Shown: positions 1 through 8,723 of the stretch, piece by piece
How the letters are laid out: the number at the start of each line of letters is the position of its first letter
Numbering within the stretch: position 1 is the stretch's first letter
Source: Candidatus Methylacidiphilales bacterium
GTDB taxonomy: Bacteria > Verrucomicrobiota > Verrucomicrobiia > Methylacidiphilales > JAAUTS01
Assembly: GCA_028713655.1 (NCBI GenBank)
Contig: JAQTNW010000016.1
Location: 1-64,000, forward strand
Length of the DNA: 64,000 bases
Direction of reading: 5' to 3'
The notes under the pieces: generated by a model
The model's input: the letters and a program-made list of their open reading frames with translations, nothing else
Told to the model about the DNA's origin: nothing
The model's database searches: none
Translations under genes and position numbers: made by a program

Positions 1-2
1 TC

Positions 3-2036
3 GAAGCATCCAACTCCAAGCTCATTGAGATGGACCGCGCCAAATCCGATTTCTTCGCCAATATCAGCCATGAACTGCGCACCCCGCTCACCCTCCTGAT
101 CGGGCCCCTTGATAAATTGCGAAACCCTGCCGCCCCCTTCCGCGTCAGCGAGCAAATGGAATTGCTCGATATCATGTACAACAACGCCATGCGCCTGCTC
201 CGGCTGATCAATGACCTGTTGAACCTCGTCCGCCTGGATTCCGGTGGACTGACACTTCACAAGGAGAAAATAGAGCTCAAGGCACTCATGGAAGGAATCG
301 CCCGTTCCGTCAGCTCCATGGCGGAACAGCGCCGCTTGAAATTTGAAACGAAAATCCTGGAAATTAGCCCGGACCCCATTTATCTGGACCATGATAAAGT
401 TGAAAAAATCATTCTCAACCTGCTGTTCAACGCATTCAAATTCACCCCTGCAGGGGGCCATGTATTTTTTCAGGCGGAACATACGGGCGACAAACTTGAA
501 ATCCTTGTGCGTGACACCGGGAAAGGCATCTCAAAGGAGGAACTTCCAAAAATTTTCGACCGCTTCTGGCAGGCGGAAGGAGCCGCCACCCGGCGCTATC
601 AGGGCGTTGGAATCGGACTGGCCCTTGTCAAGGAACTGGCTCAAATCCACGGAGGCGGGGTTTCTGCGGAAAGCGAACCGGATCACGGCACAACCATGCG
701 CATCCACCTGGATGTTTCTCAACTGCCCGAAGCTCCGTCCAATGAAGGTTCCCCGTCCGAAATGCCGGTCCAGGAGGAAACCTCGGAATGGCTTGCCCAG
801 TTGTATCGCAGGGCCGAACTGTTCCCCGCCCACGTCCTGACCCAGCCGGACGATTCCCAGGAACAGGCATCTCCAAACTCCGGTTTGCCTGACGTTTTGG
901 TGGCGGATGATGAACCCGAAATGCGCCGCTTTCTCAAATCCCAATTGCAAAATTTTTATTCGGTTCATGAAGCCCATAACGGCGCCGAAGCCTTGCGCTT
1001 GGCAAAGGCAACCGACTTCAGCCTGATTTTCCTGGATTATATGATGCCCGAAATCGACGGCATCGAAGCCACCAGCCGCCTGAGAAACGACCCTCGGACC
1101 CGCCCCGTTCCGATCATTGTCCTCACAGCGAGGGTGGACGAAGCTTCGAAAATGAAAGCCCTGGAAGCCGGAGCGACCGATTTTCTGACAAAGCCCTTCG
1201 CATCCACCGAACTGATTGTGCGCTCCCGCAACCTGGTCTCCGCTTATCAATTACAAAAGCAGTTGGCCGATAAAACCCGGCAACTGGAGCTGGCTTTGGA
1301 ACAAATCAAACAAACGGAAAGCCAACTGGTACAACACGCCAAAATGGCTTCGCTTGGACAACTCAGTGCCGGCCTGATGCATGAAATTAATAACCCCTTA
1401 AACTACGCCAATACCGCCCTGCATTTGTTCAAAAAGCGCATCACCCGCCTGGCATCAGAAGAACAGGAATCGCTGGCCAAACCCCTGGCCGACCTGCAGG
1501 ACGGCATCCAAAGGGTGGCCGGCATTGTTTCAAGCCTGAGAAGTTTCACGCATCCGGACAATGCAACGTTCCATGAGGTCAACCTGCTCGACGCAATTGC
1601 AACTTCCGCCCGTTTTGTACAGATTGACCCGGCGGAGATTTTGCTGCAGATTCAGGTGGAACCCACGATAAGCTTTTGGGGGAATAAAAATCAATTGATT
1701 CACCTTTTTATCAATCTGCTTCAGAATTCAGTGGACAGCCTGCGTGAAAAGGCAAGCCAAACCAAAAAAATCGAAATCCAAGCCACAATCCAAAATGACG
1801 AGGTTCAAGTGATTTTTTACGACAACGGAATGGGCATCTCTGCCGAAGACCAGAGCCGCATCTTTGACGCCTTTTTTACAACAAAAAAAGTGGGAGCCGG
1901 CGTCGGCCTGGGACTCAATATTTGCCACCGTATCATCCAACAGCACAAGGCGCGCATTCGGGTAGAAAGCGTCAAAGATGAATTTTGCCGCTTTATTCTC
2001 GGCTTCCCACGGTTAAAATCACCAACACCCCTATGA
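3..2036 (+). CDS. Hybrid sensor histidine kinase with two kinase modules around a receiver (5' partial)
   Basis: The reading frame is open at the left edge, so the N-terminus, probably with sensor domains, lies outside. The visible order is: HisKA with H-box ANISHELRTPL (His codon at 69-71), HATPase with N-box, G1 DTGKGIS and G2 GVGIGLAL, a receiver domain from about 885 with acceptor Asp at 1035-1037 (FLDYMMPE), then a second kinase core with H-box GLMHEINNPL (His at 1380-1382) and a second HATPase (DNGMGIS, GVGLGLNI). Both kinase cores keep their ATP-binding boxes. Such proteins autophosphorylate on His and pass phosphate to Asp; here both can happen in one chain. The stop codon overlaps the next ATG (ATGA), so the three genes here are probably one phosphorelay operon. 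The stimulus cannot be inferred without the N-terminus. Confidence 0.9.
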   Translation, partial: EASNSKLIEMDRAKSDFFANISHELRTPLTLLIGPLDKLRNPAAPFRVSEQMELLDIMYNNAMRLLRLINDLLNLVRLDSGGLTLHKEKIELKALMEGIARSVSSMAEQRRLKFETKILEISPDPIYLDHDKVEKIILNLLFNAFKFTPAGGHVFFQAEHTGDKLEILVRDTGKGISKEELPKIFDRFWQAEGAATRRYQGVGIGLALVKELAQIHGGGVSAESEPDHGTTMRIHLDVSQLPEAPSNEGSPSEMPVQEETSEWLAQLYRRAELFPAHVLTQPDDSQEQASPNSGLPDVLVADDEPEMRRFLKSQLQNFYSVHEAHNGAEALRLAKATDFSLIFLDYMMPEIDGIEATSRLRNDPRTRPVPIIVLTARVDEASKMKALEAGATDFLTKPFASTELIVRSRNLVSAYQLQKQLADKTRQLELALEQIKQTESQLVQHAKMASLGQLSAGLMHEINNPLNYANTALHLFKKRITRLASEEQESLAKPLADLQDGIQRVAGIVSSLRSFTHPDNATFHEVNLLDAIATSARFVQIDPAEILLQIQVEPTISFWGNKNQLIHLFINLLQNSVDSLREKASQTKKIEIQATIQNDEVQVIFYDNGMGISAEDQSRIFDAFFTTKKVGAGVGLGLNICHRIIQQHKARIRVESVKDEFCRFILGFPRLKSPTPL

Positions 2037-3295
2037 GTTCAAATTACGACTACAAACATTTCTTCGTCCTCTACGTTGATGACGAAGCCCAGGCCGGCTC
2101 CAATTTCAAGGAATACCTTTCGGACGTCTTTGATGTAAAAATCGCAACGAGCGGCGAGGAGGGATGGCGCATGTTCTCGGAAAATCCCGACCGCTTTGCC
2201 GTTGTCATGACAGACCAGCGGATGCCGGGCTCCTCCGGCGTCGAGCTCCTGGAAAAAGTCAAGGCAGCCCGCCCCCGTGTGATACGCATCCTGGCCACCG
2301 CCTACTCCGACCTGGACGCGGCCATTCAGGCGGTGAATTCAGGCGCCATTTACAAATACATCACCAAACCCTGGGACCCGCCAACCCTCGAAATCACACT
2401 GAAACGCGGCATGGAATTTTTCCTCGTCCAACGCGAGCGCGATTTTCTGATGAAGGAAAAAATGTCCGCATTGCAGCGCCTCATGATGACCGACCGGCTC
2501 ATGAGTCTGGGGATTTTCGCGGCGGGATTGAACCACCACCTTCGCAATTCGCTCACCGCCGTAAAAACATTTCTGGACCTCGCCCCGTTCAAACTCCAGA
2601 GCGAGAACCTGGATCTCAACCATCTCCGCAATCCGGATTACTGGCGCGACTTCTACAATACCGTGCAAGGCCAGATTTCGAAGATCAACGGGCTTCTGCT
2701 GGAAATCCAGGATATTCCCGAAACCCCGCGCCTCCCGCTCACCGATACTGTCAAAATCAACGACCTTTTGAAAACCGTTTTCGCGGCAAAACAACCGGCT
2801 TTCAAAGAAAAAAACATAGAGTCTTCATTCAACCCGGGATCTCCCGTTCCTGACATCCAGGGAAACCAGCAAATGCTCCAGCGAGCCCTGGATTTCCTTC
2901 TGCACGACGAGGTCATCAACGTAAACCGGGGAGGCCACGTCACCGTATCAACCGAATCGCACAAGGACACTCTGGGAACCGCCGGTGTCCTGATCACCAT
3001 CTCGGACAATGGACCGGATATTTCCGCGGCCCATCTGACCTGCATCTTCGATCCTTTCTTTGTCCGCAGAAACCTGCCCGAGGAATACGGCCTGAATCTT
3101 CTGGCTTCTTTCTTCCTCATTTACCATCACTCCGGCTCCATTACCGTCAAGCCCAACCCACAGGGCGGCGTCGTATTCGAAATATTTATCCCGGAAGATC
3201 CGGCCAAACTCCCGGTCCGGTCCGATGAGCATGAATTTCTCGAACGGGTTTTCAACACCGAAAAAGCCTGGGAAAAGATCTTGCTCGAAGCCTGA
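2033..3295 (+). CDS. Receiver-histidine kinase fusion (REC-HisKA/HATPase)
   Basis: The start is the ATG that overlaps the upstream stop, giving 420 residues beginning MSSNYDYKHF. The N-terminal receiver has VDDE near residue 15, acceptor Asp61 (VMTDQRMPG), a conserved T/A switch (LATAYS) and Lys in YITKPWD. A helical stretch leads into a kinase core with an atypical H-box (GLNHHLRNSL) and a C-terminal ATPase with DNGPDIS as G1. The G2 box is degenerate (EYGLNLLA), so ATP binding may be weaker than in the neighbour. REC-kinase fusions of this order usually receive phosphate from an upstream kinase. Tight coupling to the hybrid kinase upstream and the receiver downstream supports a dedicated relay. 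Confidence 0.87.
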   Translation: MSSNYDYKHFFVLYVDDEAQAGSNFKEYLSDVFDVKIATSGEEGWRMFSENPDRFAVVMTDQRMPGSSGVELLEKVKAARPRVIRILATAYSDLDAAIQAVNSGAIYKYITKPWDPPTLEITLKRGMEFFLVQRERDFLMKEKMSALQRLMMTDRLMSLGIFAAGLNHHLRNSLTAVKTFLDLAPFKLQSENLDLNHLRNPDYWRDFYNTVQGQISKINGLLLEIQDIPETPRLPLTDTVKINDLLKTVFAAKQPAFKEKNIESSFNPGSPVPDIQGNQQMLQRALDFLLHDEVINVNRGGHVTVSTESHKDTLGTAGVLITISDNGPDISAAHLTCIFDPFFVRRNLPEEYGLNLLASFFLIYHHSGSITVKPNPQGGVVFEIFIPEDPAKLPVRSDEHEFLERVFNTEKAWEKILLEA

Positions 3296-3303
3296 TCTTT
3301 TTA

Positions 3304-3711
3304 ATGACAACCCCGTCCAAAACGCAACCATCCAAACCTCTAGCCTTGGTCGTGGACGACGACCCGTCTGTCCGGACCGCCGTCCAATACATGGTCTCTT
3401 CGTTGGGCTGGGAAACCCAAACCGTTCCCAGCGCAGCCGAAGCCCTGAAGCAGTTAAAAATCCGGCATTTTAACGCCGTGATTGCGGATGTCGCCATGGA
3501 GGGGGTCGATGGAATCGAGCTTTGCCGGCTGATTCATCAGGAATGTGGTCAGGCCGCCCCTTTGGTTTTTATGCTGTCCGGCTATATGGATTCGGCAACC
3601 CGCAATGCGGCCGCGAAAGCCGGGGCAAAGGCCTTCCTGCGAAAGCCGATCGGGACCCTGGAATTTGCCGAAGCCTTTCGCAATCATGGACTGCCCTGCA
3701 CCCACCCATAA
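3304..3711 (+). CDS. Stand-alone receiver-domain response regulator
   Basis: A 135-residue protein consisting of one receiver domain: acidic pocket VDDD (residues 17-20), acceptor Asp62 in VIADVAMEG, switch Ser in MLSGYMDS and the conserved Lys in FLRKPIG. There is no output domain, so it acts by protein contact or as a phosphate shuttle (CheY/Spo0F-like). It starts 8 bases after the REC-kinase gene and is the last gene of the operon. The natural inference is that it is the final or intermediate acceptor of that relay. Confidence 0.88.
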   Translation: MTTPSKTQPSKPLALVVDDDPSVRTAVQYMVSSLGWETQTVPSAAEALKQLKIRHFNAVIADVAMEGVDGIELCRLIHQECGQAAPLVFMLSGYMDSATRNAAAKAGAKAFLRKPIGTLEFAEAFRNHGLPCTHP

Positions 3712-3790
3712 GCTGCAAGAATTCAAATCCACAATCGCATTCTTATTTATTTAGAATTTGCTTTTTACTCCCTGCTGCTATCGAAAACAT

Positions 3791-4171
3791 ATGCCTCAAC
3801 CCGACAAATTCGAAGAAATCTTCCGCCTGCAATCCGTTTTGAATAAACGCATCGGCGTCAATCTCGACCACCTTTCCGAAGAAGAAAAGGCCAGGTGGGT
3901 GCTCAACTACACGCGGGCCATGTCCCAGGAAATAGCCGAGTTGATCGACAGCGTCCCGTGGAAATGGTGGGCCAAATACCAAAAATTCGACGACCAGAAC
4001 GCGCGCGTCGAGGTCATCGACCTGTTTCATTTTCTTATTTCCATTGCCCAGGCGCTGGGCATGACGGCCGACGATGTTTTCCAGGCCTACGTCAAAAAGA
4101 ATGAAGTCAACCACCAACGCCAGGAGAGCGGCTACGTTAAAAAAGACGAAGCCGATTCCAGGCACATTTAA
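3791..4171 (+). CDS. All-alpha dimeric dUTPase (dUTPase_2-type)
   Basis: The start at MPQPDKFEE gives 126 residues. The protein carries the family signature of the all-alpha NTP pyrophosphatases: E47-x2-E50 with D53 in QEIAELIDSVPWKWW, E74-x2-D77 in ARVEVIDLFHF, and a late K-N-x2-N-x2-RQ segment (residues 103-111) as in the dimeric dUTPases of trypanosomes, Campylobacter and some phages. These enzymes hydrolyse dUTP (often dUDP too) to dUMP using Mg2+ held by the acidic pairs, limiting uracil in DNA. They are unrelated to trimeric Dut. A further upstream in-frame ATG at 3758 would add 11 Cys/Arg-rich residues and is less likely. It stands alone between the phosphorelay operon and a convergent gene. 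Confidence 0.85.
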   Translation: MPQPDKFEEIFRLQSVLNKRIGVNLDHLSEEEKARWVLNYTRAMSQEIAELIDSVPWKWWAKYQKFDDQNARVEVIDLFHFLISIAQALGMTADDVFQAYVKKNEVNHQRQESGYVKKDEADSRHI

Positions 4172-4230
4172 CCTGTTGGCTTTATTGAGCAACAACGGAC
4201 AGACACACGCTGGGCATATGCAGGCTATTG
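4170..4230 (+). repeat. Dispersed 61-bp repeat, copy 1
   Basis: Begins inside the dUTPase stop codon with aacctgttggc and ends with tatgcaggctattg. A second copy of the same length and orientation lies at 50011-50071. Both share the left block aacctgttggc, a middle gacac block and the right block gctgggc/actgggc plus tatgcagg. It is non-coding and sits directly behind a gene. Confidence 0.6.
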
Positions 4231-4354
4231 TCCCGGTTTTTTACAGGCGCGACAAAGAATTCGCCTCGCGCTTTGCAACACTTGCCCACGAAGCTTCCCC
4301 CGGCTCCTTGAACACCGGAGGAAGGCTTGGGTCAGATTGAGTTCTGAACGATTG

Positions 4355-5155
4355 TCAGGCGACAACGGCCACGGTCTTCGGTTTTGCGGAAGCGGACTTC
4401 GCACTCTCCATGGCCTTTGACCACGAGCCGTAGAACCGGGGTTTGCAGGCGGCGGCAAAAAGAGCGGGCGCCTGTTTGCGCACCACCCCGCTCTGCAGCC
4501 GCACCCCTTCGGCCTGCAATTTCAAAATGCCTTCCACTATCATCTCACGCGTCCAGCGGCGGCGGCGGCGGATCGATGTGTAATCAATACCCGCTTTTTC
4601 AACCGCAGCGCCCCAGTTTCCAAAGCGGCGGCGTGCCGTGGCAATAAGAGGATTGGACATTTCATCCATGGTTTTCGAGCTGAGATCGGCGCCCATTTCC
4701 TTGAGCTTTTGGATTTCCTCGATGATCGTTTTTTCATCCCAGGAGCGGTACCGGTAGATTTCAGCAGGCGCCAGGCCGGCTGCTGTCAGGGCTTCCTTCC
4801 AGGATCCGAAATGATTCGGGCGGATGGCCGCGTAAACCATGGAGTTGTATTTGCTCAACATCATGGCGCGGAATGAAAGATCGCAGCCTTCCTTGTAGAG
4901 TTTCTGGATCTGATCAACGATGAGATCCTTGGTCCAATGCTGGTACTTGCGAACATGATCATACGCAATGCCGGAGGCTTCAACCGCAGCCTGCCAACTG
5001 CCGAAGTAACGGATGCCGGCTGCCAAAAGTTCCTGGAAATTCTTCCGGACATGATGGGAATAGAGGGCTTCGCCCCTGCTATTCCACTGCTTGATCTCGT
5101 CCGTAACCACTTGGGCGGACCACTTCCTGTTTCTTTTATGTGAACGAACCTTCAT
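4355..5155 (-). CDS. Protein of four tandem homing-endonuclease-associated (HNH) repeats
   Basis: 266 residues made of four repeats of about 60 residues, starting near residues 11, 73, 136 and 199. Each has the pattern W-(S/T)-x-(E/D)-x-I-(I/V) at the start, a small G-x-x-L motif in the middle, and (F/Y)-G-(S/N)-W-x-x-A-(V/L/M) followed by an AG-type turn near the end. This matches the repeat found beside HNH and other homing endonucleases, where it is thought to bind DNA. No nuclease motif is present, and the tail after repeat 4 is a short Ala/Lys segment. The AT-rich 170 bp upstream (5156-5324) contains the inverted pair aatact/agtatt at 5191-5214, a possible operator. I infer a DNA-binding protein, perhaps a regulator or remnant of a homing system. 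Confidence 0.65.
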   Translation of the reverse strand: MKVRSHKRNRKWSAQVVTDEIKQWNSRGEALYSHHVRKNFQELLAAGIRYFGSWQAAVEASGIAYDHVRKYQHWTKDLIVDQIQKLYKEGCDLSFRAMMLSKYNSMVYAAIRPNHFGSWKEALTAAGLAPAEIYRYRSWDEKTIIEEIQKLKEMGADLSSKTMDEMSNPLIATARRRFGNWGAAVEKAGIDYTSIRRRRRWTREMIVEGILKLQAEGVRLQSGVVRKQAPALFAAACKPRFYGSWSKAMESAKSASAKPKTVAVVA

Positions 5156-5324
5156 AATGTGTCTTTCTGTTGTGTATTTTGCTTATCACAAATACTATTT
5201 ATGGTACCAGTATTAGGAAGATATGCAAGAATGATGCCATTCTAATTTTAATCCACACAAGCGTATCGGCATGACGCACTTACACTTATTATTAACGAAA
5301 TAGCTAATAATAATTTAGCCCAAT

Positions 5325-6314
5325 TCAACCTGCGTGTTGGCTGTTTTCGCGCATTTTGGCCACTTCCATCCAAGCCTCGGCCACTTGCTCAGGTTTAACT
5401 CCCCGCATGCAGGCCATGCGCTCATCATACTCGCATTTCCTTGAAAGACAGGGACGGCAAGGCACGCTCGCAGTCAAAATTCGACTGGCCCTGCCCTTTG
5501 GACCTGTTTTTCGCGGATCCGACGCTCCATACACCGCCACAACCGGCGTTTCAAACGCATCCGCCAGGTGAAGAGGCCCCGAATCTGTACTAACAACCGC
5601 GCGGGCCTGCCCCAAGAGTCCTAGCAAAACAGCAAGGGATGTCTTGTTCCGCAAATCCACCACGTTAGGCGCCAGAACCGGGAAAAAGGGTCCCTGTCCG
5701 ACCAAAACAAATGTCTCCTGCGGAAGCAATTGAATGAGTGTTTCATAATTTTGCCAACCCCAAAGCTTCGTGCTCCACTGGCTGTAAGGATGGATCACCG
5801 TAAATTTCCCGGCGGACAGTCCGCGCGGCAAATCTCCGCAGGGGACCCGCAACGCAGGCTGGTTGGGCTGCTGCTCAGTCCCGGCGAGGATCCGGGCGGC
5901 CTCCCGGTAGCGGTCCACGGCATGAATGGAGTGGTCGTCCGCCATTTCCGTGTACGCCAGCAAAGCCAGTTCCCTGCTGGATCTGAGCCCGATGCGACGC
6001 GGCGCGCCCGCGGCCAGTGTCATCAATGCACTGCGCGCCAATCCCTGCAAGTCCAGGACAATGTCAAATCGCTCGCGCCTTAATTGGCCGAACCAGGCGG
6101 CGGTTTCCGCGCGGAGCCAGTTCTTGCGCCATTTCCGGCGCGGGAAAAGAATCAGGCGGTCAATGCTCGGACACAGTTCGAGAACGGGGGCATATTCTTC
6201 ATCCACAAGCCAGACAAGCTCCCGGCATCCCGGCGCTTGTTTGAGCAGAGGCGCCACACGAAGCGCCTGCGCCACATCACCCAATGCCGTGGGCTTGACG
6301 ACGAGGATTTTCAT
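5325..6314 (-). CDS. Glycosyltransferase family 9 (lipopolysaccharide heptosyltransferase-like)
   Basis: 329 residues with the GT9 layout. The N-terminus MKILVVKPTALGDV is the heptosyltransferase Rossmann start (xxRxxxLGDV in WaaC/WaaF, with Lys here). The acceptor half has the FDIVLDLQGLARSA motif and the C-terminal half has VSTDSGPLHLADAF, the ADP-heptose binding signature, followed by VAVYGASDP and a Cys-rich CRPCLSRKCEYD stretch common in this family. It probably adds heptose, or a related sugar, to lipid A core on the inner face of the inner membrane. It is 30 bases downstream of the phosphoesterase gene on the same strand, so the two may be co-transcribed. Confidence 0.86.
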   Translation of the reverse strand: MKILVVKPTALGDVAQALRVAPLLKQAPGCRELVWLVDEEYAPVLELCPSIDRLILFPRRKWRKNWLRAETAAWFGQLRRERFDIVLDLQGLARSALMTLAAGAPRRIGLRSSRELALLAYTEMADDHSIHAVDRYREAARILAGTEQQPNQPALRVPCGDLPRGLSAGKFTVIHPYSQWSTKLWGWQNYETLIQLLPQETFVLVGQGPFFPVLAPNVVDLRNKTSLAVLLGLLGQARAVVSTDSGPLHLADAFETPVVAVYGASDPRKTGPKGRASRILTASVPCRPCLSRKCEYDERMACMRGVKPEQVAEAWMEVAKMRENSQHAG

Positions 6315-6344
6315 GCGGCTGCTTCGTCTGCAGGCGAATCCATC

Positions 6345-7067
6345 TCAAACCGCATTGGCAAGCCGTTCCGCCAGGCGGTCCGGCAGCCCTGCCCTGAGAA
6401 TTTTTTCCTGGGCCTTGGCCAGATCATAAGGCACCCGCCGCAGCTCAACCACCCGTTCTTCCGGATCATAAACCACATAAGCCGAACGCCAATCCCCGTC
6501 ACGGGGCTGCCCGACCGAGCCGACATTGACAAAATAATGCTTGTCCGGTTGAAGCACCACGCGCTTGTAAAAGAATTCATGCACCTTGGTGTCCTTGACA
6601 AACAGATGCGGCACATGGGTATGGCCGAAAAAACAAACCTGGGTCCGCTGATACGTGAAACTTTTTTCGGCATCCTCGGCCGTAAAGACGTAATGCCAGC
6701 GCGCGGGGCCGTCCAGCGTGCTGTGCACCACCGTAAAATCCGAGATGCTCTTTTGCATCGGGAGGCTGCGAAGGAATTTTTTTTGCTCGTCGGAAAGCTG
6801 GTCCCGGGAATATTTCATCGACTGGAAGGCCAGCGGATTAAAATGCTCAATATCCCGATCCTCGGAAGCCTCCTCATCGTGGTTCCCCTTCACAATCGGA
6901 CACCCCAGCGCCCGGACCAAATCCAGACAATCCGCCGGATTGGCATTGTAGCCCACAATGTCACCCAGGCAAACGGCATGGGTGACCTTTTGTTTTTGCA
7001 TATCCTCCAGAACCGCCTCAAGACCTTCCTGATTGCTGTGGATGTCGCCAAAAATTCCAAATTTCAC
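6345..7067 (-). CDS. Calcineurin-like metallophosphoesterase
   Basis: 240 residues with the full set of metal-binding motifs in order: GDIHSN (Asp8, His10), GDIVGYN (Asp36), GNHDE (Asn62, His63), a later VVHSTLD and FFGHTHVP. This is the prokaryotic phosphodiesterase/phosphatase family that includes YfcE- and ApaH-like enzymes. The family cleaves phosphomono- or diesters with two divalent metals; sequence alone does not give the substrate. No signal peptide is seen, so it is cytosolic. It lies between the ABC-transporter operon and the GT9 gene on the minus strand. Confidence 0.85.
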   Translation of the reverse strand: MKFGIFGDIHSNQEGLEAVLEDMQKQKVTHAVCLGDIVGYNANPADCLDLVRALGCPIVKGNHDEEASEDRDIEHFNPLAFQSMKYSRDQLSDEQKKFLRSLPMQKSISDFTVVHSTLDGPARWHYVFTAEDAEKSFTYQRTQVCFFGHTHVPHLFVKDTKVHEFFYKRVVLQPDKHYFVNVGSVGQPRDGDWRSAYVVYDPEERVVELRRVPYDLAKAQEKILRAGLPDRLAERLANAV

Positions 7068-7089
7068 ATTGAGTCCTAAAGGGTAAATC

Positions 7090-7857
7090 CTAGCCGGGGG
7101 AAACTTTCTTTTCTAGGGGAATATTCAAATCCTTTTCAAGTTTTCGCATGTGCTCCCACACCATTTCCCATCGATGCGGCCCCGGACCGTGCTCACGGCT
7201 GCCAAGCCAGAGTTTTTTCCAGTACTCATAGGCCTCCCGCTTTTTTCCCGCATTTTCAAGCATAAACCCCGGAAATCGCTCCAGATAGACCGGCGCTCCG
7301 GGCCGCTGCGAGGCCAGTTCGTAATAATGGGCGGCCTGCACATAGTCCTTGCAACGGTCCTGATACAACATGGCCAGCGCGCGGTATAATTCGTATCTTT
7401 CAGGAATCGTCTCAATACCCCGCTCCAGCATTCGCCGGCCCGCCTCAATCCACATGCGGGAATCCCTGTTCCCGCTTTCAATGCCGCCCGTCCTACCTGA
7501 CTGTTCGGCATCAATGCTGGCATTCCATGCCAGTTGCCATGCCCCCATTTCCCAGAAAAAAACAACCCGCGGCTGCATGAGGACCGCCAATTCCGCCAGG
7601 GTTCGCACCCGTGTCCATTGCTTTTCCTCCCAGGCGCCGGTCAATGAAATCCAGAGAAAGTTGGCGGCCAGGCCGCGGAATCCGCCCAATGCCGCAACGC
7701 TCAGCCCCTGGCCCAGGCTGTCACGAAGCTGGAAGTTCATCGCCAGATCGGAACCTCCCATGGTCACACGCCTCTCTGCTGCCATCCTTTGTTCCCAGGG
7801 AGTCTTGGCAGCGCCCCAGGCCGCCAGCAACAGCACCGCCAGAATCCGGCACTTCAC
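7090..7857 (-). CDS. Exported TPR-like protein coupled to ABC permease
   Basis: 255 residues starting at a GTG whose GTGA overlaps the stop of the upstream permease gene. The N-terminus (KCRILAVLLLAAWGAA) is a short signal peptide or membrane anchor. The rest is helical with alternating aromatic and Ala residues and reads like degenerate TPR units (YELYRALAMLYQDRCKDYVQAAHYYELA). A conserved-looking GGFRGLAANFLW segment follows the signal. I do not recognise a catalytic motif. Coupling to the permease suggests an accessory or periplasmic subunit of that transporter. Confidence 0.6.
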   Translation of the reverse strand: MKCRILAVLLLAAWGAAKTPWEQRMAAERRVTMGGSDLAMNFQLRDSLGQGLSVAALGGFRGLAANFLWISLTGAWEEKQWTRVRTLAELAVLMQPRVVFFWEMGAWQLAWNASIDAEQSGRTGGIESGNRDSRMWIEAGRRMLERGIETIPERYELYRALAMLYQDRCKDYVQAAHYYELASQRPGAPVYLERFPGFMLENAGKKREAYEYWKKLWLGSREHGPGPHRWEMVWEHMRKLEKDLNIPLEKKVSPG

Positions 7858-8723
7858 AGCTCGCGTTCCTCAAAAATCAGCGCCGACAACGCCATGACCA
7901 CGGCGATGTAAACGCCTGAATAAGCCAGAATCTCGGCCGTCTTGTGCCAGGACACCGCATTCCCCGCAATCATCTCATCAATCAGGCTGTAGGCCTGAAA
8001 ATCAGGAACTAACAATGAAATAATAGCTAGAAACGCCGACTTGGGCCAGTCCAGATGCGCGCCCCCGTTCAACCAGGATTCGCGGGCAATCGACTGCAGG
8101 TGTCCGGCAAAATAAACAAGCAGCGTCATGCAGGCAATGAAAACGGTCGATGTCGCCACGGTGGAAAACAAGACCGCCAGCGCGATCACAATGCACAACT
8201 TCGCCCACAACAGGCAAAACGCCTGCAGCATCGCGGGGTCCTGGACCTGATGGCGGATCATGTTGATTTGCTCCGCCTGCAGTTCACCGGGGGCATTGCC
8301 TCCTCCCCCACCCAGGCCGGCCATCATCAAGACCCCTTTGAAACGCAGCACCAAAAAAAATATCAGCGCCATCATCAGCATGTTGAGGGTCAGCACCGCC
8401 ACCAACCCAAGGTATTTGCCCAGAATAAATTCATGACGCTGCACCGGCTTGCTGAGCAGGGTGTAAATCGTCCGCCGCTCAATCTCGGATGGGATCAACT
8501 GCGACGTGGAAACCAACGCCACCACCAGCCCGATCATGCTGATCGCCGCATAAGCCGAGTCCTTCATGAACTTGAACTCGTCCCCCAGGGAAAAATCCGT
8601 GCCAAAAGTTCCAAGGGCCAGCAAAACAACCCCGAAAACAATAAGAACATATAGAATCCTTTGCCTCAGAGCCTCTGTCAGGGTGTTGCCTGCGATCGCC
8701 AGGATGTGATTCAAACCTTTCAT
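7854..8723 (-). CDS. ABC transporter permease (ABC-2 type)
   Basis: The start is the ATG overlapping the ATPase stop (ATGA), giving 289 residues beginning MKGLNHILAI. Six hydrophobic segments are visible, with an N-terminal helix LYVLIVFGVVLLAL, a cytosolic stretch (SEIERRTIYTLLSKPV, the typical coupling region of NosY/ABC-2 permeases) and a glycine-rich external loop around residues 140-150. Paired with the ATPase upstream it would form a heteromeric exporter or a membrane-remodelling transporter. Substrate unknown. The gene is flanked on both sides by 4-base overlaps. Confidence 0.83.
   Translation of the reverse strand: MKGLNHILAIAGNTLTEALRQRILYVLIVFGVVLLALGTFGTDFSLGDEFKFMKDSAYAAISMIGLVVALVSTSQLIPSEIERRTIYTLLSKPVQRHEFILGKYLGLVAVLTLNMLMMALIFFLVLRFKGVLMMAGLGGGGGNAPGELQAEQINMIRHQVQDPAMLQAFCLLWAKLCIVIALAVLFSTVATSTVFIACMTLLVYFAGHLQSIARESWLNGGAHLDWPKSAFLAIISLLVPDFQAYSLIDEMIAGNAVSWHKTAEILAYSGVYIAVVMALSALIFEEREL

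Noticed and set aside
6084-7079. Plus-strand open frame of 331 codons
   Set aside because: Opposite the GT9 and phosphoesterase genes, both with strong family motifs. No recognisable motif in the plus frame.
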